Source: Mesorhizobium sp. B4-1-3
GTDB taxonomy: Bacteria > Pseudomonadota > Alphaproteobacteria > Rhizobiales > Rhizobiaceae
NCBI RefSeq assembly: GCF_006439355.1
Contig: NZ_VFTG01000013.1
Coordinates: forward strand, 78,086-142,085
DNA length: 64,000 bases
Direction: 5' to 3'
Numbering within the stretch: position 1 is the stretch's first letter; every line of letters starts with the position of its first letter. The notes under the pieces are model-generated. The model was not told where the DNA came from. It did not search any database and saw only the letters and a program-made list of their open reading frames with translations. Made by a program: the position numbers and the translations under genes. This document shows positions 34,120 through 42,664 of this stretch, one piece after another.

Positions 34120-35349
34120 ATGCAGGCGGGGATGGTGATCATCGGAGCAGGCGAATGCGGCGGGCGCGCCGCGCTTGCCCTGCGCGATCTCGGCTATGAC
34201 GGGCCGGTGACGCTGGTCGGCGACGAGCCGCATCTGCCCTATGAGCGGCCGCCGCTGTCTAAGGAAGCCATGACCGGCGAGGCACCGGCCATCAAGGCGA
34301 TCGCCAGCGACGAGCTGTTCGCCGAACGCGCGATCCGGCATATCCATTCCGTCCGGGCCGTCGCGATCGATCGCGCCGCGCATGTCGTGCAGCTGTCGGA
34401 CGGATCTTCCCTGCCATATGAAAAGCTTTTGCTGGCGACCGGGTCCGTGCCGCGCCAGCTGCCGATGCCGGGGCTTGGGGGCCGCTGCGTCTATCTCAGG
34501 ACCTTCAACGACGCGCTCGCCATCCGCGCCCATCTCCGCACCGGAAACCGTGTCGCCATCATCGGCGGCGGGTTCATCGGGCTGGAACTGGCAGCCTCGG
34601 CGCGCAAGCTCGGCGCTGCCGTCAGCGTCATCGAGGCGCAGCCGCGCATCCTGATGCGCGGCGTGCCGGCCGAGATCGCCGAGGTGATCCACAAAGCGCA
34701 TGAGGCCGAGGGCGTTGCGATCCGCACCGGACAAGGGCTCGCTGCGATCGCCGATGACGGCAAGGAAGTCGCCATCACGCTGGCCGGCGGACAGACGATC
34801 GTCGCCGATCTCGCGGTGATCGGCATCGGCGCCGTGCCGGTGACCGTGCTTGCCGCCGAGGCGGGGCTGGCGATCGACAACGGCATCGCGGTTGATGAGC
34901 AATTGCGCACCGCCGATCCGGATGTCTTCGCCGCCGGCGATTGCTGCTCGTTCCCGCTCGCCGTCTATGGCGGCCGGCGCGTGCGCCTCGAAGCCTGGCG
35001 CAACGCGCAGGAACAGGGCGCCTTAGCCGCGAAGAACATGCTGGGCGCCGGTGAAGCGCATGCGGCCGTGCCGTGGTTCTGGTCGGATCAGTACGGGCTG
35101 ACCCTGCAGATCGCCGGGCTATCCGACGAAGGCAAGAGCACCGTGCGGCGCGACCTCGACGACGGCGCCTTCATCCTGTTCCATTTGGCGCAGGACGGCA
35201 GGCTGGTCGCCGCCAGCGGCATCGGCCCCGGCAATGCGGTGGCGCGCGACATCCGCCTGGCGGAAATGCTGGTCGCCAGGCAGGCGAGCCCGGCGCCAGA
35301 GGCGCTCGGCTCGCAAGCGGTCAAGCTGAAGTCGCTGCTGGCGGCGTGA
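34120..35349 (+). CDS. NAD(P)H-ferredoxin reductase, FAD-dependent (MocF-like)
   Basis: A 409-residue flavoprotein of the rubredoxin/ferredoxin reductase (BphA4-like) family. It has the FAD site IIGAGECGGRAALALRDLG, the NAD site IIGGGFIGLELAASA, and the second FAD motif DVFAAGDCC. A C-terminal Reductase_C domain is present. It supplies electrons to the adjacent Rieske protein. Confidence 0.9.
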   Translation: MQAGMVIIGAGECGGRAALALRDLGYDGPVTLVGDEPHLPYERPPLSKEAMTGEAPAIKAIASDELFAERAIRHIHSVRAVAIDRAAHVVQLSDGSSLPYEKLLLATGSVPRQLPMPGLGGRCVYLRTFNDALAIRAHLRTGNRVAIIGGGFIGLELAASARKLGAAVSVIEAQPRILMRGVPAEIAEVIHKAHEAEGVAIRTGQGLAAIADDGKEVAITLAGGQTIVADLAVIGIGAVPVTVLAAEAGLAIDNGIAVDEQLRTADPDVFAAGDCCSFPLAVYGGRRVRLEAWRNAQEQGALAAKNMLGAGEAHAAVPWFWSDQYGLTLQIAGLSDEGKSTVRRDLDDGAFILFHLAQDGRLVAASGIGPGNAVARDIRLAEMLVARQASPAPEALGSQAVKLKSLLAA

Positions 35350-35429
35350 GGCTACTCTTCTAGGAGGGTTGCCGCGACGCTGCGTTGGCCTACTACAAGG
35401 GGAAGGTAGAGGACCTCAGCCTAAGCGCT

Positions 35430-36389
35430 CTAAAACAGCGCCTTCAGCTCATCCAGCTTGTCGTTGACCAGCCAGCCGTAATAGTTCTCCTCGGGCAGCT
35501 TTTCCGGTTGTCCGGCGGCGCGGCGCTTTTCATTCTCGGCCTTCAGCGCATAGGCGCGCTGTTCGGGATTGCCGACATTGTAGAGCGTCGCGGTCAGGCC
35601 CGGATTATGCGAGATGTCGAAGCCGGCGATGCTGCTATAGGCGTCGATCGACTTCCTGATGGTCGCGGCGACGTAAGGCAGCGTCAGGTCGGGGTCCATG
35701 ATGGTCTTGTAGACAGTGTTGGGATCATCGACGTCGAGCTTCGGCAGGCCGGAGACCTTGTGCACGAGATCGCTCATCTGCAGCGCGGTCAGCGGGTTCA
35801 ACTGGCCGAGGCCGAAGGTCTGGCCGGCATAATAGGGCTGGAAGAAGGTGGCGCCGAAGCGGTCGTTGGGGAAGTCCTCGCCGCCCACCGTCTTGCCGCG
35901 GAACGAGTGGTTCCAGACCTGCTCGCGGCATTCCCAAAGGTCGTAGCTGTCGCCCGCGCCGGCGCATTTCTTGAATTCCGGCCGCCGGATGAAATCCGAG
36001 ATGTCCTCGCCGTGATAGGCGAAGGAGAGCTTGCTCGACAGGTAGGAGATCGCCTTGACGTAGTAGGTCTGCAGCCGATCGTAGGCGTCGACATTGTAGG
36101 TGTGCTCGCCGACGATGGCGCCGACGATATGCATTGGGTCGATGCCGTATGCCGCCGCCACCTTCCTGATCTTGCCCCGCAATTCGGCATCGTTCTGCAA
36201 GAGCGCGTAGACCTTGCGGTACTTGGCCTGGAAGGTTGTGTTGGTGGCCTGGGTGCGCCGGCTGGAGGCGCCTGGAATATCCGGCTGCACGCTGTTGCGG
36301 TTGCCTGGAGGCACGATGGTGGCAGCGTCGGCTGTTGCCACCGCCGCCGCCAAGGCCATGCCGAGAAAAAGCAGGATAAGTTTCTTCAT
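35430..36389 (-). CDS. Exported DUF1402 protein, possibly lysozyme-fold
   Basis: A 319-residue secreted protein with signal peptide MKKLILLFLGMALAAAVATADA. DUF1402 members are known mainly from Rhizobiales and have no known function. IVGEHTYN and FGLGQLNPLTAL look like the catalytic-Glu and GxGQ motifs of lytic transglycosylases, so a cell-wall role is possible; this is inference. The start at 36389 is set by the signal peptide. It stands alone, divergent from nothing and next to the hslU terminator. Confidence 0.75.
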   Translation of the reverse strand: MKKLILLFLGMALAAAVATADAATIVPPGNRNSVQPDIPGASSRRTQATNTTFQAKYRKVYALLQNDAELRGKIRKVAAAYGIDPMHIVGAIVGEHTYNVDAYDRLQTYYVKAISYLSSKLSFAYHGEDISDFIRRPEFKKCAGAGDSYDLWECREQVWNHSFRGKTVGGEDFPNDRFGATFFQPYYAGQTFGLGQLNPLTALQMSDLVHKVSGLPKLDVDDPNTVYKTIMDPDLTLPYVAATIRKSIDAYSSIAGFDISHNPGLTATLYNVGNPEQRAYALKAENEKRRAAGQPEKLPEENYYGWLVNDKLDELKALF

Positions 36390-36519
36390 ACGCCGCCGCT
36401 TTCGAATGCGCGGCAAACTAGGTAAAGCGCATGGGAGAGTCGAGAGAAGGCTTCGAGCTGCCCTCAAAAATCGTGACCAGATGCTTCCATTTGGCCACAC
36501 CTTGGATTGGGAAGGGCGT

Positions 36520-36547
36520 TTCAGGCTGGCACCAAGGCCAGCCTGAA
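36520..36547 (-). terminator. hslU terminator hairpin
   Basis: TTCAGGCTGGC-ACCAAG-GCCAGCCTGAA, perfect 11-bp arms, 14 bp after the hslU stop on the minus strand. There is no long T run. Confidence 0.6.
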
Positions 36548-36560
36548 CCCCCGATAGAGC

Positions 36561-37871
36561 TCAAAGGATGAAGCGCGACAGGTCGGTGTTGCGCGACAGA
36601 TCGCCGACTTGCTTCTCGACATAGCCGGCGTCGATGGTGACCGTCGTGCCGTGCCGGTCCGGCGCGTCGTAGGAGATCTCGTCCAGCACGCGCTCCATCA
36701 CCGTCTGCAGGCGCCGCGCGCCGATATTCTCGACGCTGGCGTTGAGATCGACGGCGATGCCGGCGAGCGAATCGATGGCGTCGTCGGTGAAGGTCAGCTC
36801 GACGCCTTCGGTCTTCATCAGCGCGATATACTGCTTGATGAGGCTGGCCTCCGTCTCGGTGAGGATGCGGATGAAATCCGCCTTCTCCAGCGCGCGCAGC
36901 TCGACACGGATCGGCAGGCGGCCCTGAAGCTCGGGCAGCAGGTCCGACGGCTTGGAGACGTGGAAGGCGCCGGAAGCGATGAACAATATATGGTCGGTCT
37001 TGATCGGCCCGTACTTGGTCGCGACCGTGGTGCCTTCGACCAGCGGCAGCAGGTCGCGCTGCACGCCTTCGCGCGACGGACCGCCGGAAACGTCGCTCCT
37101 GGCGGCGATCTTGTCGATCTCGTCGAGGAAGACGATGCCGTCATTCTCGGCCGATTCCAGCGCCCGGCGCACGACCTCGTCCTGGTCGAGCAGCTTGTCG
37201 GACTCGTCGTTGACCAGCAGCGCGTAGGAATCGCGCACCGTGGTCTTGCGGGTCTTGGTCTTGCGGCCGCCCATCGCCTTCGAGAGCATGTCGTTGATGT
37301 TGAGCACGCCGACATTGGCGCCCGGCATGCCGGGGATCTCGAAGCCGGGCATGCCGCCGGTGCCGGTGTCGGCCACCTCGATCTCGATCTCCTTGTCGTC
37401 GAGCTCGCCGTCGCGCAGCTTCTTGCGGAAGGAGTCGCGGGTCGCCGGGCTCGCCGTCTTGCCTACGAGGGCTTCCAGCACGCGTTCCTCGGCATTGATC
37501 TGGGCGCGCGCGGTAACGTCCTCGCGCATCTTCTCGCGCGTCAGGCCGATGGCGACCTCGACGAGGTCGCGCACAATCTGCTCGACGTCGCGGCCGACAT
37601 AGCCGACCTCGGTGAATTTGGTTGCCTCGACCTTGACGAACGGGGCGCCGGCGAGCCGCGCCAGGCGGCGCGATATCTCGGTCTTGCCGACGCCGGTCGG
37701 GCCGATCATCAGGATGTTCTTCGGCATCACCTCTTCGCGCATCTGGCCTTCCAGCTGCTGGCGGCGCCAGCGGTTGCGCAAGGCGATGGCCACGGCGCGC
37801 TTGGCGTCCTTCTGGCCGATGATGAAGCGGTCGAGTTCCGAAACGATTTCGCGGGGAGAAAAGGTGCTCAT
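36561..37871 (-). CDS. hslU: ATP-dependent protease ATPase subunit HslU
   Basis: A 436-residue AAA+ unfoldase of the HslUV protease. Walker A is GPTGVGKT, with the long I-domain insertion (about residues 110-240), Walker B GIVFLDEIDK and C-terminal DLSRFIL, which docks into HslV. ATG 37871 gives the family start MSTFSPREIVSELD. hslV is not adjacent: a DUF2585 gene and a GNAT gene lie between, all on the same strand. Confidence 0.97.
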   Translation of the reverse strand: MSTFSPREIVSELDRFIIGQKDAKRAVAIALRNRWRRQQLEGQMREEVMPKNILMIGPTGVGKTEISRRLARLAGAPFVKVEATKFTEVGYVGRDVEQIVRDLVEVAIGLTREKMREDVTARAQINAEERVLEALVGKTASPATRDSFRKKLRDGELDDKEIEIEVADTGTGGMPGFEIPGMPGANVGVLNINDMLSKAMGGRKTKTRKTTVRDSYALLVNDESDKLLDQDEVVRRALESAENDGIVFLDEIDKIAARSDVSGGPSREGVQRDLLPLVEGTTVATKYGPIKTDHILFIASGAFHVSKPSDLLPELQGRLPIRVELRALEKADFIRILTETEASLIKQYIALMKTEGVELTFTDDAIDSLAGIAVDLNASVENIGARRLQTVMERVLDEISYDAPDRHGTTVTIDAGYVEKQVGDLSRNTDLSRFIL

Positions 37872-37876
37872 ATCAC

Positions 37877-38470
37877 TCAAATTCCACTTTGCCACTGCCT
37901 GATAAACTCGAACGGATGCAGCAGCATGATCACGTTGAGCGTCAGATTGTCCCGGACGATATAACCCGTGCCGAGCTCGAAGATGAGCGCCAGGGCCACG
38001 ATCACCCATATAGGTAGCTTTCGCGCCATCACAAATCCCAGCGCCATGAACAGCGTGTCGGACACCGAGTTGATGATCGAATCGCCGTAATAGCTGAGCG
38101 AGATGGTGCCGGCGCGGTAGCGCTCGATGATGAAGGGACTGTTCTCAAGGATCTCCCAGCCGCCTTCGATGAGGACGGCGAAGGCGAGCCTTAGGCCCAC
38201 CGGCGAGCGCTGGAACAGCGCCAGCGCATAGAACAGGAAGCCGTGGATGATGTGCGAGAAGGTGTACCAGTCGGCGATGTGCTGGGAGTTCTCCGAGCTG
38301 TTGACCACGCCGTGCCAGAGCTTGACGTAGCCGCAGGTGCAGATCGGCGGGTGGCCCATGCCGTACAAGGCGCCCGCCTGGAAGATGATCAGGGCGAGCG
38401 CGAGCAGCAGGCCCATGCGCCAGCTGTCTTCATAGGCCGAAAGCGTCTTGTCCTCTCCGGATGCAGTCAT
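37877..38470 (-). CDS. DUF2585 / UPF0314 membrane protein
   Basis: A 197-residue integral membrane protein with about five helices. It has the conserved ICTCGYVKLWHG, SHIIHGFLFY, EGGWEILENSPFIIERYR-type core and SYYGDSIINS of the UPF0314 family. Function is unknown. It lies 5 bp upstream of hslU and 4 bp after the GNAT gene, so all are in one transcription unit. Confidence 0.85.
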   Translation of the reverse strand: MTASGEDKTLSAYEDSWRMGLLLALALIIFQAGALYGMGHPPICTCGYVKLWHGVVNSSENSQHIADWYTFSHIIHGFLFYALALFQRSPVGLRLAFAVLIEGGWEILENSPFIIERYRAGTISLSYYGDSIINSVSDTLFMALGFVMARKLPIWVIVALALIFELGTGYIVRDNLTLNVIMLLHPFEFIRQWQSGI

Positions 38471-38474
38471 TGCC

Positions 38475-38999
38475 TCAGTCCCCCAGATGTTCGTCGTCCT
38501 CGGCCGCATCGACAGCCATCAGCACGACGTCCCCATATTGCGAATGCCTGCGGCCGATCGGCTTGAAGCCGGCCTTCTCATAGGCGCGAATGGCACGGCC
38601 ATTGTCGGCATGCGGATCGATGATGACGCGCGGCGCGCCCTCTTCGAACAGTTCCTGGACGAACTGGCGCACGATGGCCGAGCCATGGCCGACACCGACC
38701 AGCTCCGGCGGGCCGATCGTGAGGTCGATGCCCAGCGTGCCGAAGGGCTGGTCGGCATAGGGATGGTCGTCCTCCATATGCGGATCATAGCTGTGCAAAT
38801 AGGCGATCGGCCTGCCGTCGAGCTCGACGATCAGCGGCTCCACCGAGACCGAATCCATATGCTCGCGGATCTCGGCAATCTCCTTGTCCGGATCGTCCCA
38901 CCATTGAGCGACATGCGGCTCGCGCAGCCACTTGGCGATCATCGGCAGGTCCTTTTCCGTGACCGGCCGAAAACCGTAGCTATGTTCCTGTTCGACCAT
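38475..38999 (-). CDS. GNAT acetyltransferase (aminoglycoside 6'-acetyltransferase-like fold)
   Basis: A 174-residue N-acetyltransferase: FRPVTEKDLPMIAKWL at the start, GIDLTIGPPELVGVGHGS as the acetyl-CoA loop (VGHGSA), then ADNGRAIRAYEKAGF. It resembles the Acetyltransf_8/AAC(6')-like subfamily, whose members acetylate amines; a resistance role is not implied. Its ATG-GTC start lies inside the arm of a palindromic repeat (38994-39002), so the repeat supplies the start codon. Confidence 0.82.
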   Translation of the reverse strand: MVEQEHSYGFRPVTEKDLPMIAKWLREPHVAQWWDDPDKEIAEIREHMDSVSVEPLIVELDGRPIAYLHSYDPHMEDDHPYADQPFGTLGIDLTIGPPELVGVGHGSAIVRQFVQELFEEGAPRVIIDPHADNGRAIRAYEKAGFKPIGRRHSQYGDVVLMAVDAAEDDEHLGD

Positions 39000-39042
39000 G
39001 ATCTCGTCCAAAAACCGGTTCCCATTTTTTGGGATCATGGTC
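38994..39042. repeat. CATGATC-family palindrome, unit 1
   Basis: Arms GACCATGAT (38994-39002) and ATCATGGTC (39034-39042), with inner CCAAAAA ... TTTTTGG. This is a common Rhizobiales-type intergenic palindrome. The left arm contains the start codon of the GNAT gene. Confidence 0.75.
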
Positions 39043-39059
39043 GGCCTGTTCCTGATTGA

Positions 39060-39127
39060 GCATGATCTTGTCCGAGAACCGGCGGCCACTTTTCGCTTTC
39101 GCGGTCCTTCGATTCGGGATCATGGTC
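39060..39127. repeat. CATGATC-family palindrome, unit 2
   Basis: A second, diverged copy (AGCATGATCTTGTCCGAGAAC ... GGGATCATGGTC in pieces) with about 20 extra bases in the right half. It abuts the hslV stop codon. Units 1 and 2 fill the whole hslV-GNAT gap in tandem. Confidence 0.7.
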
Positions 39128-39129
39128 GT

Positions 39130-39681
39130 TCAAGCGGCATCGAGCGTTTCGACAACAAAATTGTTGTTGGTGTAGACGCAGATGTCGGACGCGATCTGCA
39201 TGGCCTTGCGGGCGATCTCCTCGGCGTCCTTGTCGGTGTCGATCAGCGCGCGGGCCGCGGCCAGCGCGTAATTGCCGCCGGAACCGATGGCCATGACGCC
39301 ATGCTCGGGTTCCAGCACGTCGCCATTGCCTGTCAGCGCCAGCGAGACCGACTTGTCGGCGACCAGCATCATGGCTTCCAAACGGCGCAGATAGCGATCG
39401 GTACGCCAATCCTTGGCGAGCTCGACACAGGCGCGCGTCAACTGGTCCGGATATTGTTCGAGCTTGGCTTCGAGCCGCTCGAGCAAGGTGAAGGCGTCGG
39501 CGGTGGCGCCGGCGAAGCCGGCAATGACGCTGCCGCCCTTGCCGATGCGGCGCACCTTACGGGCGTTGCCCTTCATGATCGTCTGGCCGAGGCTGACCTG
39601 GCCGTCGCCGGCGATCACGACCTTGTTGCCCTTGCGCACGCTGATGATGGTCGTGGCGTGCATGGTGAGTTCATTCGACAT
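39130..39681 (-). CDS. hslV: ATP-dependent protease subunit HslV
   Basis: A 183-residue threonine peptidase. The nine-residue propeptide MSNELTMHA is followed by the mature N-terminus TTIISVRKG with catalytic Thr. GDGQVSLGQT and the GSGGNYALAAARAL stretch are typical. GGAG precedes ATG 39681. It is the first gene of the hslV-GNAT-DUF2585-hslU unit. Confidence 0.96.
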   Translation of the reverse strand: MSNELTMHATTIISVRKGNKVVIAGDGQVSLGQTIMKGNARKVRRIGKGGSVIAGFAGATADAFTLLERLEAKLEQYPDQLTRACVELAKDWRTDRYLRRLEAMMLVADKSVSLALTGNGDVLEPEHGVMAIGSGGNYALAAARALIDTDKDAEEIARKAMQIASDICVYTNNNFVVETLDAA

Positions 39682-39898
39682 TTGAGCTCCGATGCGCGCT
39701 ATCCCTTGAAAAAGGCGATTGGCGCGGTACGAGTGAGTTTGATCGGCCATATGTATGCATAGGGCCAAGGATTGCAAACCGCCCGCGGCCCGGGCCGATA
39801 GCGGCCGGAATGGCAACTGGCAATCGCCGGATCATGCTGATAGAAGGCTTTCGTTTTCAAGCCCCGGTGCCTCCGAACGGGGCAACAAGGACAATGGG

Positions 39899-40495
39899 AT
39901 GACGCGTTCGGCCGAAGTCAGCCGCAAGACCAAGGAAACCGAGATTTCGGTCTCGGTCCATGTCGACGGCAAGGGAAAATCCGCCATTTCGACCGGCGTC
40001 GGCTTTTTCGACCATATGCTCGACCAGCTGTCGCGGCATTCGCTGATCGATATGACGGTCAAAGCCAAGGGCGACCTGCACATCGACGACCACCACACGG
40101 TCGAGGACACCGGCATCGCGATCGGCCAGGCGCTGAGCAAGGCGCTGGGCGAGCGGCGCGGCATCATGCGCTACGCCTCGATCGAGCTTGCCATGGACGA
40201 GACGCTGACCAGGGCGGCGATCGACGTTTCCGGCCGGCCGTTCCTGGTCTGGAACGTGGCCTTCTCGTCGCCGAAGATCGGCACGTTCGACACCGAGCTG
40301 GTGCGCGAATTCTTCCAGGCGCTGGCGCAGAATGCCGGCATCACGCTGCATGTGACCAACCACTACGGCGCCAACAACCATCACATCGCCGAAACATGCT
40401 TCAAGGCGGTGGCGCGCAGCTTGCGCGCGGCATTGGAGCCCGATCCGCGCCAGCCCGACGCGGTGCCGTCCACCAAGGGATCCCTGAAAGGATAG
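39899..40495 (+). CDS. hisB: Imidazoleglycerol-phosphate dehydratase
   Basis: A 198-residue manganese enzyme, the sixth step of histidine synthesis. It has the two metal motifs DDHHTVEDTGI and NNHHIAETCFKA, and FFDHMLDQLSRH. It is monofunctional, as usual outside gammaproteobacteria. It begins the hisB-(DUF2628)-hisH-(DUF1330)-hisA-(arginase-like)-hisF-hisE-coaA run. I looked for a His-rich leader upstream and found none. Confidence 0.96.
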   Translation: MTRSAEVSRKTKETEISVSVHVDGKGKSAISTGVGFFDHMLDQLSRHSLIDMTVKAKGDLHIDDHHTVEDTGIAIGQALSKALGERRGIMRYASIELAMDETLTRAAIDVSGRPFLVWNVAFSSPKIGTFDTELVREFFQALAQNAGITLHVTNHYGANNHHIAETCFKAVARSLRAALEPDPRQPDAVPSTKGSLKG

Positions 40496-40499
40496 CCCT

Positions 40500-40973
40500 A
40501 TGGCGATCTACGTCGTGATGGCGCCGCCGGCCGGCGACAAAGTCGAGGACGCAAGTTTCGTGCGCGACAGCTTCACCTGGCTGGGCTTCCTGGTCGCGCC
40601 GCTCTGGCTCGCCTGGCACCGGCTGTGGATCGAGGCGGCCCTGACCTTCGCCGTCATGGCGATCCTGTCGGTGGCCGGCGAGAGACTCGGGCTCGAATGG
40701 GCCGGATCGCTGCTGTCGCTGCTGGTCTCTCTCTATATAGGCTTCGAAGGCCAGGCCTTGCGCATCGCTTCGCTGCGCCGGCGCGGCTGGCGCGAATGGG
40801 GCGTGGTCGAGGCCGGCAATCTCGCCGACGCCGAGACGCGCCACGCGCTGGAAGCCGGCAAGGAGAGCGAGGAGCAGCCGGCTCTGCCGCGCATCGTACC
40901 GGATGCATCGCAGGCCCGTCCGCCGCAGACAGGCATGGCGCTCGGCCTGACCCATACGCCTGGAAGGCCCTGA
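40500..40973 (+). CDS. DUF2628 membrane protein
   Basis: A 157-residue protein with a hydrophobic middle of about three helices (SFTWLGFLVAPLWLAWHRLW onward) and a charged C-terminus. It matches DUF2628. It is often found between hisB and hisH in Rhizobiales; no role in histidine synthesis is known. It starts 4 bp after hisB and ends 1 bp before hisH. Confidence 0.82.
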   Translation: MAIYVVMAPPAGDKVEDASFVRDSFTWLGFLVAPLWLAWHRLWIEAALTFAVMAILSVAGERLGLEWAGSLLSLLVSLYIGFEGQALRIASLRRRGWREWGVVEAGNLADAETRHALEAGKESEEQPALPRIVPDASQARPPQTGMALGLTHTPGRP

Positions 40974-40974
40974 C

Positions 40975-41625
40975 ATGCGGGTAGCCATCATCGACTACGG
41001 CTCGGGCAATCTGCGCTCGGCCACCAAGGCCTTCGAGCGCGCCGCGCATGAGGCAGGCCTTGCCGCGACGATCGAGCTGACGGCGGACGCCGAGCGGGTG
41101 CGTTCCGCAGACCGCATCGTGCTGCCGGGCGTCGGCGCCTATGCCGACTGCGCCGCCGGCCTGCATGCGGTATCAGGCATGTGGGAGGCGGTGGAGGAAG
41201 CGGCAATCGCCAAGGGGCGGCCGTTCCTCGGTATCTGCGTCGGCATGCAGCTGATGTCGCAACGCGGGTTGGAGAAGACCGTCACCAAGGGCCTCGGCTG
41301 GATCGCCGGCGACGTCAAGGAGATCCAACCCTCCGATCCGGCGCTGAAGATCCCGCAGATCGGCTGGAACACGATCGAACTTCAACGCAAGCACCCGCTG
41401 TTTTCCGGCATCGAGACCGGCCCTAAGGGGCTGCACGCCTATTTCGTCCATTCCTATCATCTGGACGCGAAGAACCCGGCTGAGATCGTGGCGACGACCG
41501 ACTATGGCGGCGCGGTGACGGCGGCGGTTGCGCGCGACAACCTCGCCGGCACGCAGTTCCATCCCGAGAAGAGCCAGGCGCTCGGCCTCGCCTTGATCAC
41601 CAACTTCCTGAAATGGAGGCCCTGA
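40975..41625 (+). CDS. hisH: Imidazole glycerol phosphate synthase, glutamine amidotransferase subunit
   Basis: A 216-residue class I amidotransferase that feeds ammonia to HisF. The nucleophile Cys is in FLGICVGMQLM, and the His/Glu pair in GTQFHPEKSQ. The N-terminus IIDYGSGNLRS is typical. Confidence 0.96.
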   Translation: MRVAIIDYGSGNLRSATKAFERAAHEAGLAATIELTADAERVRSADRIVLPGVGAYADCAAGLHAVSGMWEAVEEAAIAKGRPFLGICVGMQLMSQRGLEKTVTKGLGWIAGDVKEIQPSDPALKIPQIGWNTIELQRKHPLFSGIETGPKGLHAYFVHSYHLDAKNPAEIVATTDYGGAVTAAVARDNLAGTQFHPEKSQALGLALITNFLKWRP

Positions 41626-41626
41626 C

Positions 41627-41917
41627 ATGAGCAAAAAGGGCTATTGGATGGCGATGATCAATGTCCGCGACCCGGATGTCTACAAGCAGTATATCGAAGC
41701 GAATGCCGTCGCCTTCGCGAAACACGGCGCGAAGTTCCCGGTCCGCGCGGGCCGCTACGAGAGTCCGGAAGGAGCAACCGGCAACCGGCACGTGCTGGTC
41801 GAGTTCGAATCCTACGACAAGGCGGTCGAATGCTATCATTCGCCTGAATATCAGCATGCCTCGAAGTTCCGGCTCGCCGCATCGACCGGTCATTTCGTCA
41901 TCGTCGAGGGCGCCTGA
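41627..41917 (+). CDS. DUF1330 protein
   Basis: A 96-residue ferredoxin-like alpha/beta barrel protein (dimeric fold). KGYWMAMINVRDPDVYKQY, the PVRAGRYESPEG stretch and ESYDKAVECYHSPEYQ are typical of DUF1330. Function is unknown. It begins 1 bp after hisH and ends 3 bp before hisA, so it is tightly packed in the his operon. Confidence 0.85.
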   Translation: MSKKGYWMAMINVRDPDVYKQYIEANAVAFAKHGAKFPVRAGRYESPEGATGNRHVLVEFESYDKAVECYHSPEYQHASKFRLAASTGHFVIVEGA

Positions 41918-41920
41918 TCC

Positions 41921-42664
41921 ATGATCCTGTTTCCAGCGATCGATCTCAAGGACGGCCAATGCGTGCGCCTGAAGCACGGCGACATGGCCACCGCGACCAT
42001 CTACAATGACGATCCCGCCGCGCAGGCCGAGGCCTTCGAGGATCAAGGCTTCGAGTGGCTGCATGTCGTGGACCTCAACGGCGCCTTCAAGGGCCAAAGC
42101 GTCAATTCGGCGGCGGTCGGCGCCATCCTCAAGGCGACGAAGAACCCGGTGCAGCTCGGCGGCGGCATCCGCACCCTGCCGCAGATCGAAGACTGGCTGG
42201 ACCGCGGCCTCGCCCGCGTCATTTTGGGCACGATCGCGGTGCGCGAGCCGGAGCTGGTCAAGCAAGCCTGCAAGTCTTTTCCCGGCAAGGTCGCCGTCGG
42301 CATCGACGCCAAGGGCGGCAAGGTCGCGGTCGAAGGCTGGGCCGAGGCCTCCGAGCTCGGCGTCATCGAGCTGGCCAAGAAATTCGAGGGCGCGGGTGTG
42401 GCCGCCATCATCTACACCGACATCGACCGCGACGGCGTGCTTTCCGGCATCAACTGGGATTCGACGATCAGCCTCGCCGAGGCGGTGTCCATTCCGGTGA
42501 TCGCATCCGGCGGGCTAGCCTCGATCGCCGACATCGTGCGCATGACCATGCCCGATGCGCAAAAACTCGAAGGCGCGATCTCCGGCCGCGCCCTATATGA
42601 TGGACGTATCGACCCCGCCGAGGCGCTGGCGATCCTGCGCGGCGAGCGGGCGGAGGCAGAATAG
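41921..42664 (+). CDS. hisA: Phosphoribosylformimino-5-aminoimidazole carboxamide ribotide isomerase
   Basis: A 247-residue TIM barrel. The first catalytic Asp is in FPAIDLKDGQCVRL, the second in YTDIDRDGVLSG. GGGIRTLPQIEDWL binds phosphate. Its stop shares one base with the next gene's GTG start. Confidence 0.96.
   Translation: MILFPAIDLKDGQCVRLKHGDMATATIYNDDPAAQAEAFEDQGFEWLHVVDLNGAFKGQSVNSAAVGAILKATKNPVQLGGGIRTLPQIEDWLDRGLARVILGTIAVREPELVKQACKSFPGKVAVGIDAKGGKVAVEGWAEASELGVIELAKKFEGAGVAAIIYTDIDRDGVLSGINWDSTISLAEAVSIPVIASGGLASIADIVRMTMPDAQKLEGAISGRALYDGRIDPAEALAILRGERAEAE

Noticed and set aside
39682..39790. Heat-shock (RpoH) promoter for hslV
   Set aside because: CTTGGCC and CATAT-like bases exist on the minus strand, but the spacing is too short to support the call.
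39682..39898. Possible histidine leader peptide/attenuator before hisB
   Set aside because: No His-rich short ORF and no terminator with alternative pairing was found.
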